A stretch of DNA of 6,744 nt from Gaiellales bacterium (GTDB taxonomy: Bacteria; Actinomycetota; Thermoleophilia; Gaiellales; F1-60-MAGs149): positions 1-6,744 of the forward strand of contig JAURLF010000076.1 of assembly GCA_030831375.1 (NCBI GenBank), in the 5' to 3' direction. The notes under the pieces were generated by a model. The model was not told where the DNA came from. It searched no databases and worked only from the letters and a program-made list of their open reading frames with translations. The position numbers and the translations under genes were made by a program. Shown here piece by piece: positions 1 through 5,278 of this stretch (within the stretch, counting starts at the first letter, position 1; the number at the start of each line of letters is the position of its first letter).

Positions 1-262
1 CGGGGTGGGCGGGGGCGAGGTCGAGGTTCGGCACGCCGGAGGGGATCACGACGTCCTCGAGCGGCAGGCCGTGCAGCACCTCGTAGGTGGAGCGGCCGCG
101 CGGAGGCCGGTGGCCGAGACCCGTGGTGGCGTTCGCCTGCGGGTCGAAGTCGACGAGCAGGACGCGCGCGCCGGCCTCCGCGAGGCAGGCCGCCACGTTC
201 ACGGCCGTGGTCGTCTTGCCGACGCCGCCCTTCTGGTTGGCCAGTGCGTAGATGCGGGACAT
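1..262 (-). CDS. parA: ParA/Soj chromosome-partitioning ATPase, N-terminal part (runs off the left edge)
   Basis: The first 87 codons are visible. ParA is a MinD/ParA-family ATPase that binds DNA non-specifically as an ATP dimer and, with ParB bound at parS, moves newly copied origins apart; Soj-type relatives also act on DnaA. The protein opens MSRIYALANQKGGVGKTT, with the deviant Walker A motif KGGVGKTT at residues 11-18, including the family's signature first lysine (K11) and the P-loop lysine K16. The Walker A' stretch LLVDFDPQANAT follows at 35-46. The ATG at 262-260 places the P-loop at the usual distance from the N terminus, and no other start fits. It begins 9 bp after the rsmG stop with no promoter between, so it is probably the distal part of the rpmH-led operon. 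parB, normally next, would lie outside the window. Two parS-like sites 650-690 bp upstream support chromosomal partitioning rather than a plasmid role. Confidence 0.95.
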   Translation of the reverse strand, partial: MSRIYALANQKGGVGKTTTAVNVAACLAEAGARVLLVDFDPQANATTGLGHRPPRGRSTYEVLHGLPLEDVVIPSGVPNLDLAPAHP

Positions 263-271
263 GCCCGCAGG

Positions 272-913
272 CTAGCCCCCGCCCCGGACGATCGGATCGC
301 GCGCGGCGGCGCCCACGCGGCGCGGGAAGCCCGCCGGCGTCGGTCCCGTCTTGCGCACCGCCAGGTGCGACCGGCGCTCGAACCCGGGCACGGGCCGCAC
401 GGCCTCGACGGCGCCGCCCACGGTCTCCGCTGCGGCGACAGCCGCGGCGCGGTCGACCGCCCCCGCGTGCAGCACGAGCAGGCCGCCGGGGCGCAGCAGG
501 GGCAGGCACAGCTCGATCGCCACGGGCGGTGGGGCAAGCGCCCGCGCGACGACGATGCCGGCGGCGTCGCGGCCCGCCCCGGCGGCATACTCCTCGGCCC
601 GCAGGTTGAGCACCCGCACGCGCTCCGCGAGGCCCGTCTCGGCGACCGCCTGCTCGAGGTGGGCGCAGCGGCGCGCGCGGCTCTCCAGGAGGATGCCCGC
701 GAGATCGGGACGGGCGAGCAGGATCGGGATGCCGGGCAGGCCCGCGCCGGAGCCGACGTCGACGAGCGGGCCCGCCTCCGCGGCCAGGAGGTCCAGGCTG
801 GAGCGCGCGTCCTCGAGGTGGGCGGCGAGCGCCGCGGGGGAGGGGTCGGCGACGAGCCGCTGCGGCGCGGCGGCGATCAGTTCGAGCAGTCGCTCGGCCG
901 GATCGCGTTTCAC
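272..913 (-). CDS. rsmG: 16S rRNA (guanine-N7)-methyltransferase RsmG (GidB)
   Basis: RsmG methylates N7 of G527 (E. coli numbering) in the 530 loop of 16S rRNA, using S-adenosylmethionine; loss in other bacteria gives low-level streptomycin resistance. The 213-aa product has a Rossmann methyltransferase core with the SAM motif VDVGSGAGLPGIP at residues 51-63, the acidic end of strand beta-2 near E77, and the conserved (V)ARALA segment at 122-127. The C-terminal FPRRVG at 196-201 is typical of Gram-positive and actinobacterial RsmG. The start is a GTG at 913-911. An ATG at 933 is in another frame and stops after seven codons. The N terminus before the RLVADP segment (19-24, which appears to match NLT..DP in E. 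coli) is only about 18 residues, roughly 20 shorter than in E. coli, and the usual W..NLT residues are not visible. The start codon lies inside a parS-like site. The ribosome binding site is weak. Confidence 0.95.
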   Translation of the reverse strand: MKRDPAERLLELIAAAPQRLVADPSPAALAAHLEDARSSLDLLAAEAGPLVDVGSGAGLPGIPILLARPDLAGILLESRARRCAHLEQAVAETGLAERVRVLNLRAEEYAAGAGRDAAGIVVARALAPPPVAIELCLPLLRPGGLLVLHAGAVDRAAAVAAAETVGGAVEAVRPVPGFERRSHLAVRKTGPTPAGFPRRVGAAARDPIVRGGG

Positions 914-920
914 GTGGAAC
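907..920. promoter_or_regulatory. parS-like ParB-binding site 1, covering the rsmG start codon
   Basis: The 14-mer GTTTCACGTGGAAC matches the widely conserved chromosomal parS core GTTTCACGTGAAAC at 13 of 14 positions; the single change (A to G at position 11) breaks the perfect palindrome. The GTG start codon of rsmG (913-911) is embedded in it. It lies close to parA and the origin, where parS sites normally cluster. It belongs to a 19-bp sequence (905-923) repeated exactly at 940-958. Confidence 0.85.
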
Positions 921-941
921 GCCGTCCGGGCATGGCAGCGC

Positions 942-955
942 GTTTCACGTGGAAC
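942..955. promoter_or_regulatory. parS-like ParB-binding site 2, just after the jag stop codon
   Basis: A second copy of GTTTCACGTGGAAC, identical to site 1 and in the same orientation, starts 35 bp further along. It lies in the 44-bp jag-rsmG spacer, directly downstream of the jag stop codon (960-958), and the surrounding 19-bp repeat unit touches that stop. Two identical copies in so short a spacer make a chance occurrence very unlikely. ParB would load here as a CTP-dependent clamp and spread into neighbouring DNA. Confidence 0.87.
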
Positions 956-957
956 GC

Positions 958-1701
958 CTACGCACCGGCGGGGCGCACGACGACGCAGCGCTGCGGCTCG
1001 CGCCCGCCCGACTCGGTCTCGACGCGCGGGTCATCCTGCAGCACGAGGTGCACGATCTTGCGCTCGGCGCTCGACATCGGCTCCAGCGAGACCGGGGCGC
1101 CGGTGGCGAGGGCCTCGGCGGCTGCGCGCTCCGCGGTCTCGCGCAGCACGATCTCGCGGCGGCGGCGGTAGCCCTGCGCATCGACCACGATCGGCCGGCC
1201 GCCGTCGCTCCCGCGCAGCACGGTCGCGTTCACGAGGTACTGGACGGCGTCGATCGTGTGCCCGTGCTTGCCGATCAGGAGGCCGAGGTCCTCGCCCTCG
1301 ACCGTCGCGACCAGCCCGTCGGGGCCCGCTCCGACGTGCACGGCGGCGTCGAGCCCGATGCCGCCGCAGATCGCCTCGAGCAGCTCGCGGACGCGCTCGG
1401 CGTCGGGCCCCTCCGCCGCCGGCAGGAGCGGCTCCGCGCTGCGCGCCTTCGGCTTGCCGCGGCGCTGCGGGCGGGGCCGCTCGGCGGGGGCGGTGCCGGG
1501 TGCCGGAGGCTCCGTCAGCCGCGCGAGCACGCGCGCCGGCTCGCGGCCGACGCCCATCAGACCGCGCTCGCCCTCCGACAGCACCTGCACGTCCACCTTG
1601 TCCTTGTCGAGGCCGGGGTAGCGGCGCTCGAGCTCCCGGATCGCGGACCAGCGGGCCTCCCCGACGGTCTCGCCGGTGCCCTCGACGGACGCGTCGTCCA
1701 T
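958..1701 (-). CDS. jag: Jag/KhpB (SpoIIIJ-associated) RNA-binding protein with KH and R3H domains
   Basis: The 247-aa product belongs to the Jag/KhpB/EloR family, which binds RNA, often together with KhpA, and affects cell elongation and division in Gram-positive bacteria; its gene habitually follows yidC. Three parts are visible. A Jag_N domain spans about residues 5-62, with an EGERGLMGVGR segment at 43-53. A basic, Pro-rich linker follows at about 64-98. A KH domain with the GxxG loop GKHG at 144-147 (context LLIGKHGHTID) leads into an R3H domain from about 170, with R214-x3-H218 in the segment SAERKIVH. The ATG at 1701-1699 shares one base with the yidC stop (TGATG), which points to translational coupling; a GTG one codon upstream is a possible alternative. 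No transmembrane segment is visible. The stop codon abuts parS-like site 2. Confidence 0.93.
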   Translation of the reverse strand: MDDASVEGTGETVGEARWSAIRELERRYPGLDKDKVDVQVLSEGERGLMGVGREPARVLARLTEPPAPGTAPAERPRPQRRGKPKARSAEPLLPAAEGPDAERVRELLEAICGGIGLDAAVHVGAGPDGLVATVEGEDLGLLIGKHGHTIDAVQYLVNATVLRGSDGGRPIVVDAQGYRRRREIVLRETAERAAAEALATGAPVSLEPMSSAERKIVHLVLQDDPRVETESGGREPQRCVVVRPAGA

Positions 1702-2657
1702 CACGTGCCGCCCGTACCGCCGCCCTTCGGCGGCTTTGCCGGGCGCTTGCGCCGCTGCGCCTTGTCCTTGGGTGCGGCCTTGGCATCGGCGGCAGGCGCC
1801 TCCGCGGGCCCGGTGGCGTCCATCTCGGCCTGCTCGGCCTTGGCCGCCTTCTCGGCGGCGCGGTCCTTCTTGGCCTTCGGCATGGCGGTCGACGAGCCAC
1901 CGCGACTGAACAGGCCGCCCTTCTTGCCGGCCTTCGCCGGCTCCGCCTTGGCCGACGGCGGCAGGGGCGGCGGGAACCAGACGCGGATGACGGCGGCCTG
2001 GCCGCAGGTCCAGAGGTTCGTGGTGATCCAGTAGATCAGGAGGCCGGCGGGGAAGACGGCGGCGCCGAACGGCGGGTTGACGATGAAGTACGTGAAGACG
2101 ATCGGCAGGAAGAGGAAGATGTACTTCTGCTTCGGGTCCATCGACGTGGGCATCAGGAGCGTCGAGCCCATCTGCGACAGCACGTAGACGATCATCAGCG
2201 GCCACAGCGTCGTCCCCGGCAGGTCCTGGAGGTTCATCGTGATGTTGGGGATCCAGCCGCCGAACATCGACAGGTCGTCGCCCGCGAGGACCTCGTCGGC
2301 GATCTGGCTGAGCAGGACGTACAGCGCGAAGAAGATCGGCAGCTGCACCAGCAGCGGCAGGCACGACCCGAACGGGTTGACCTTGTTCTCCTTGTAGAAC
2401 GCCATCATCTCCTCGTTGAGGCGCTGGCGGTCGCCCTTGTACTTCTGCTGGATCTTCTTGATCTCCGGCTGCAGCGCCTGCATCGCGCGGAACGACTGCT
2501 GCTGCTTGACCGTCAGCGGGAGCATGGCGATGCGGACGATGACCGTCAGGACGACGATCGACCACGCCCAGGTGATGCCGAGCACCTCGTGGATCGTCAC
2601 GAGCAGCCACTCGAGCGGCAGGACGATCGGGTCGAGGAGGGAGTAGAGGGAGTCCAT
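1701..2657 (-). CDS. yidC: Membrane protein insertase YidC/Oxa1/SpoIIIJ family
   Basis: YidC inserts and folds inner-membrane proteins, alone or with SecYEG. At 318 aa this is the short Gram-positive type without the large periplasmic domain of E. coli YidC. Hydrophobic segments lie at about residues 29-48, 98-117, 150-170, 179-193 and 197-215, fitting the five-helix core. The cytoplasmic hairpin between the first two (51-95: KQQQSFRAMQALQPEIKKIQ onward) is the most recognisable family signature. R42, in VRIAMLPLT, corresponds to the conserved positive residue of the hydrophilic groove. The NPFGSCLPLLVQLPIF segment (94-109) is also typical. A tail of about 85 residues (234-318), rich in Lys, Ala and Pro, probably contacts ribosomal RNA. 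No lipobox cysteine is seen near the N terminus, which is unlike SpoIIIJ. The ATG shares one base with the yidD stop, and the gene's own stop overlaps the jag start. Confidence 0.96.
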   Translation of the reverse strand: MDSLYSLLDPIVLPLEWLLVTIHEVLGITWAWSIVVLTVIVRIAMLPLTVKQQQSFRAMQALQPEIKKIQQKYKGDRQRLNEEMMAFYKENKVNPFGSCLPLLVQLPIFFALYVLLSQIADEVLAGDDLSMFGGWIPNITMNLQDLPGTTLWPLMIVYVLSQMGSTLLMPTSMDPKQKYIFLFLPIVFTYFIVNPPFGAAVFPAGLLIYWITTNLWTCGQAAVIRVWFPPPLPPSAKAEPAKAGKKGGLFSRGGSSTAMPKAKKDRAAEKAAKAEQAEMDATGPAEAPAADAKAAPKDKAQRRKRPAKPPKGGGTGGT

Positions 2658-2887
2658 CAGCGGGTCCGGCGCACCGGGTCGAAGCCGCCATCATTCCACG
2701 GGTTGCAGCGGAGCAGGCGCCATACCGCGAGGGCCGGACCGACGATCGGGCCGCGCACGCGCACCGCGTCGATCGCGTAGCGCGAGCAGGTCGGTTCGAA
2801 GCGGCAGTTGCGGGTGGCGGGGGCGCCACCCGGCCAGAGCGGCCGCAGCACGTGCGCGTAGAGGCCGTGGACGAGGTCGCCGATCAC
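2657..2887 (-). CDS. yidD: Membrane protein insertion efficiency factor YidD
   Basis: YidD is a small membrane-associated protein that aids YidC-dependent insertion and is nearly always encoded between rnpA and yidC. I place the start at the GTG 2887-2885, giving 76 aa, because it overlaps the rnpA stop (GTGA) and MIGDLVHGLYAHVLRPL matches the usual amphipathic N terminus. A GTG at 2944 would add 19 Arg-rich residues unlike the family. Signature motifs are CRFEPTCSRYAIDAV (residues 28-42) and LLRCNPWNDGGFDPV (58-72), with C28, C34 and C61 as the conserved cysteines. The stop overlaps the yidC start by one base. The length is within the normal 70-90 aa range. Confidence 0.93.
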   Translation of the reverse strand: MIGDLVHGLYAHVLRPLWPGGAPATRNCRFEPTCSRYAIDAVRVRGPIVGPALAVWRLLRCNPWNDGGFDPVRRTR

Positions 2888-3246
2888 GCGGCCGCCGCCT
2901 GCGCGCTTTGCGCGACGAGGTCGCCGATCTCGCCGATCAGCCACTCGAAGCCCTGCTGGTCGACGGCGGCGTCGAGCCCTGGCCGCGCCACGAGCACGAC
3001 GTCCATGCCGGCCGGGGCCGCGGGCAACGCTGCGAAGGCCTCGCGCAGCTGGCGCTTGAGGCGGTTGCGGACGACGGCCCCGCCGACCTTGCGCGACACG
3101 GCGACGCCGAGGCGTGCCTCATCGGCCTCGTTCGGGAAGGCGTACGCGACGAGGTGCCGGCTCGAGGCGGAGCGGCCACGCCGGTAGACGGCGTCGAACT
3201 CCGCGGAGCGGGTCAGCCGGCCGCGTCCGTGTGCGCCGCTCGGCAC
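2884..3246 (-). CDS. rnpA: Ribonuclease P protein component
   Basis: RnpA is the protein subunit of RNase P; it binds the catalytic RNA and the pre-tRNA 5' leader and helps remove the leader. The 120-aa product, starting at a GTG, carries the central-cleft start RLTRSAEFDAVYRRGRS (10-26), the strand ARLGVAVSRKVGGAVVRN (44-61) and the family RNR box RNRLKRQLRE at 60-69. It ends in a low-complexity Ala tail. The GTG at 3246-3244 is preceded by GAGGT at a 5-base spacing, which decides the start; reading upstream in the same frame runs into rpmH with no better candidate. It follows rpmH by 8 bp, the near-universal rpmH-rnpA pairing, and overlaps yidD by 4 bp. The RNase P RNA gene is not in this window. 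Confidence 0.95.
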   Translation of the reverse strand: MPSGAHGRGRLTRSAEFDAVYRRGRSASSRHLVAYAFPNEADEARLGVAVSRKVGGAVVRNRLKRQLREAFAALPAAPAGMDVVLVARPGLDAAVDQQGFEWLIGEIGDLVAQSAQAAAA

Positions 3247-3251
3247 GCGCG

Positions 3252-3256
3252 ACCTC
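3252..3256 (-). promoter_or_regulatory. Shine-Dalgarno sequence of rnpA
   Basis: GAGGT on the minus strand, five bases before the rnpA GTG. It overlaps the rpmH stop codon (TGA at 3257-3255), so ribosomes ending rpmH sit on the rnpA initiation site. It is the clearest ribosome binding site in the window; most other genes here have weak or no recognisable ones. Confidence 0.7.
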
Positions 3257-3389
3257 AGGCCGACAGGCGCTTGCGGCCGCGGGCGCGGCGGCGGCGGATC
3301 ACGGCCTGGCCCGCGCGGTTCGACATGCGCTTGCGAAAGCCATGGGTCTTGGCGCGCTTGCGGACGTTGGGCTGGTAGGTGCGCTTCAT
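3255..3389 (-). CDS. rpmH: 50S ribosomal protein L34
   Basis: L34 is a tiny basic protein of the large ribosomal subunit. The 44-aa product starts MKRTYQPNVRKRAKTHGFRK, almost the family consensus, and ends RRRRARGRKRLSA; it is extremely rich in Arg and Lys. The length is normal (44-47 aa). The ATG at 3389-3387 is fixed by the invariant MKRTYQP start. No good Shine-Dalgarno sequence is present; the start context TTCGAGATGA also occurs at dnaA. It is the first gene of the leftward operon, 229 bp from the divergent dnaA. Confidence 0.98.
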   Translation of the reverse strand: MKRTYQPNVRKRAKTHGFRKRMSNRAGQAVIRRRRARGRKRLSA

Positions 3390-3417
3390 CTCGAATCCGG
3401 TCCGGCGGGGAGCGCGA

Positions 3418-3446
3418 AGCATACCGGCGGGGACGCGGCCCGCCAA
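3418..3446 (-). promoter_or_regulatory. Putative sigma-70-type promoter of the rpmH operon
   Basis: On the minus strand TTGGCG (3446-3441) is separated by exactly 17 bp from TATGCT (3423-3418). Each hexamer matches 4 of 6 bases of the TTGACA/TATAAT consensus, and the TATGCT lies about 28 bp before the rpmH ATG. The position and spacing are as expected for the head of this operon. The call is by eye only; a sequence this GC-rich gives few chance TAT elements, which helps a little. Confidence 0.5.
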
Positions 3447-3488
3447 ACCGGAACCGCCGCGCGGGAAGCCGACCCGCCGCGGCACGCG

Positions 3489-3497
3489 TTATCCACA
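3489..3497 (+). promoter_or_regulatory. Perfect DnaA box upstream of dnaA
   Basis: TTATCCACA is the exact consensus DnaA box, in the rpmH-dnaA spacer about 120 bp before the dnaA start codon and about 45 bp upstream of the -35 of the rpmH promoter. DnaA binding here would fit autoregulation of dnaA, an origin function, or both. It is the only perfect consensus box I found in the two non-coding regions. Confidence 0.85.
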
Positions 3498-3532
3498 GCT
3501 GGGGACATCTCTGGGGATGGGCCTGTGGGCGG
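3489..3532. promoter_or_regulatory. Cluster of DnaA-box-like motifs in the rpmH-dnaA spacer (possible upstream half of oriC)
   Basis: The perfect box at 3489-3497 faces three box-like 9-mers in the opposite orientation: TGGGGACAT (3500-3508), TGGGGATGG (3512-3520) and TGTGGGCGG (3524-3532), each starting exactly 12 bp after the last. The first two are variants of the inverted box TGTGGATAA, with about 6 of 9 bases matching; the third is weaker. The rest of the 3390-3618 spacer holds the rpmH promoter, GC-rich sequence and the hairpin next to dnaA, and no gene. Confidence 0.55.
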
Positions 3533-3578
3533 CTCGGTTTTCCCGCAAACAGCGGCATTTCCGCGGTGGCGCGCCCTA

Positions 3579-3606
3579 CCCGCCGGGCGGCGGGCGCTGC
3601 TACCGT
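3579..3606 (+). promoter_or_regulatory. GC hairpin and possible extended -10 element just before dnaA
   Basis: CCCGCC (3579-3584) and GGCGGG (3589-3594) form a perfect 6-bp inverted repeat with a 4-base loop. It is followed by TGCTACCGT, which resembles an extended -10 (TGnTAnnnT, hexamer 3601-3606). No -35 is visible at 17 bp. If this is the promoter, the dnaA transcript would have a leader of only a few bases, in keeping with the absence of a Shine-Dalgarno sequence before the ATG at 3619. Alternatively the hairpin is in a longer leader. Weak call. Confidence 0.25.
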
Positions 3607-3618
3607 CGCGCCTTCGAG

Positions 3619-5010
<1,392 letters not shown>

Positions 5011-5020
5011 GGCCCCGGGC

Positions 5021-5053
5021 CGGGGATGGACCTGTGGACGGGTCGGGGGACGG
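5021..5053 (-). repeat. Three box-like 9-mers at exact 12-bp spacing
   Basis: CGGGGATGG, TGTGGACGG and GGGGGACGG begin at 5021, 5033 and 5045. All fit the pattern nGnGGAnGG, the inverted form of a DnaA-box-like CCnTCCnCn. The array starts 10 bp after the dnaA stop. The same 12-bp step is seen upstream of dnaA at 3500/3512/3524. Confidence 0.5.
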
Positions 5054-5199
5054 CCGGGCACAGACCGGTGCTCCGTCCCCGCTGCGGACGGGTGATCACG
5101 GCCACGGCCGCGCAGCTGGGGACGCCGACACGGGCCATGCCCACGCCATCCCCAACCCCAAGAGTGCGCAAGGCGGGTTGTGGAGCCTGTTCGCGACGA

Positions 5200-5217
5200 T
5201 TGTCCCCATCATCCCCA
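5200..5217 (+). promoter_or_regulatory. Two abutting DnaA-box-like motifs
   Basis: TTGTCCCCA and TCATCCCCA lie head to tail with no gap. They differ from TTGTCCACA by one base and from TTATCCACA by two, respectively, and share the change of A to C at position 7. They sit directly before the A+T-richer stretch, where origin-opening boxes are usually found. Confidence 0.6.
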
Positions 5218-5228
5218 GCCCCTATGGT
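5200..5228 (+). promoter_or_regulatory. Putative dnaN promoter overlapping DnaA-like boxes
   Basis: TTGTCC (5200-5205) and TATGGT (5223-5228) are 17 bp apart, each matching 4 of 6 bases of the sigma-70-type consensus. The -35 coincides with the start of the box-like TTGTCCCCA, so DnaA binding would be expected to interfere with transcription. The predicted start near 5235 leaves a leader of about 44 bases before the dnaN ATG. By-eye call. Confidence 0.35.
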
Positions 5229-5278
5229 GATGACTACCCTGAAGATCTCCTAACCACTTCAACCACCATGGGAACCGC

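Larger units (their letters stand above)
5011..5278. other. oriC: dnaA-dnaN intergenic region, probable chromosomal origin of replication (oriC)
   Basis: The 268-bp gap contains no credible gene and many DnaA-box-like 9-mers. Minus orientation: CGGGGATGG (5021-5029), TGTGGACGG (5033-5041; its reverse CCGTCCACA matches 7 of 9 of the actinobacterial TTGTCCACA), GGGGGACGG (5045-5053), TGGGGACGC (5117-5125) and TGTGGAGCC (5179-5187). Plus orientation: CCATCCCCA (5146-5154), TTGTCCCCA (5200-5208; 8 of 9 to TTGTCCACA) and TCATCCCCA (5209-5217; 7 of 9 to TTATCCACA). The last 58 bp before dnaN (5221-5278) are about half A+T by count, clearly richer than the surroundings, and are a candidate unwinding element. 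Location between dnaA and dnaN is the classic oriC position in Gram-positive bacteria. The individual boxes are mostly degenerate, so the region call is stronger than any single site. Confidence 0.8.

Noticed and set aside
1695..1710. A further CACGTG core at the yidC-jag junction as a third parS
   Set aside because: Only the central TCACGTG matches; the flanks do not continue the GTTTCACGTGRAAC consensus.
351..2780. An 809-codon open frame on the plus strand opposite rsmG, jag, yidC and yidD
   Set aside because: It is antisense to four confidently identified genes, has Arg/Ala/Gly-rich low-complexity composition and no recognisable domain. Long shadow frames are normal in GC-rich DNA.
2657..2944. 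Longer yidD start at GTG 2944
   Set aside because: It would add 19 Arg-rich residues that overlap rnpA and do not resemble the family's N terminus; the GTGA junction at 2887 is the better start.
5011..5025. GC-rich inverted repeat directly after the dnaA stop as a possible terminator
   Set aside because: The CCCC/GGGG stem is only 4 bp and no T-run follows.
5223..5246. Adenines at a three-base step (5224, 5230, 5233, 5236, 5242, 5245) resembling DnaA-trio elements
   Set aside because: With the boxes on the left, trios should be read 3' to 5' on the bottom strand, and there the consensus (G/A)A(T/A) is not maintained. Only the middle-A phasing on the top strand is seen, so I do not call it.
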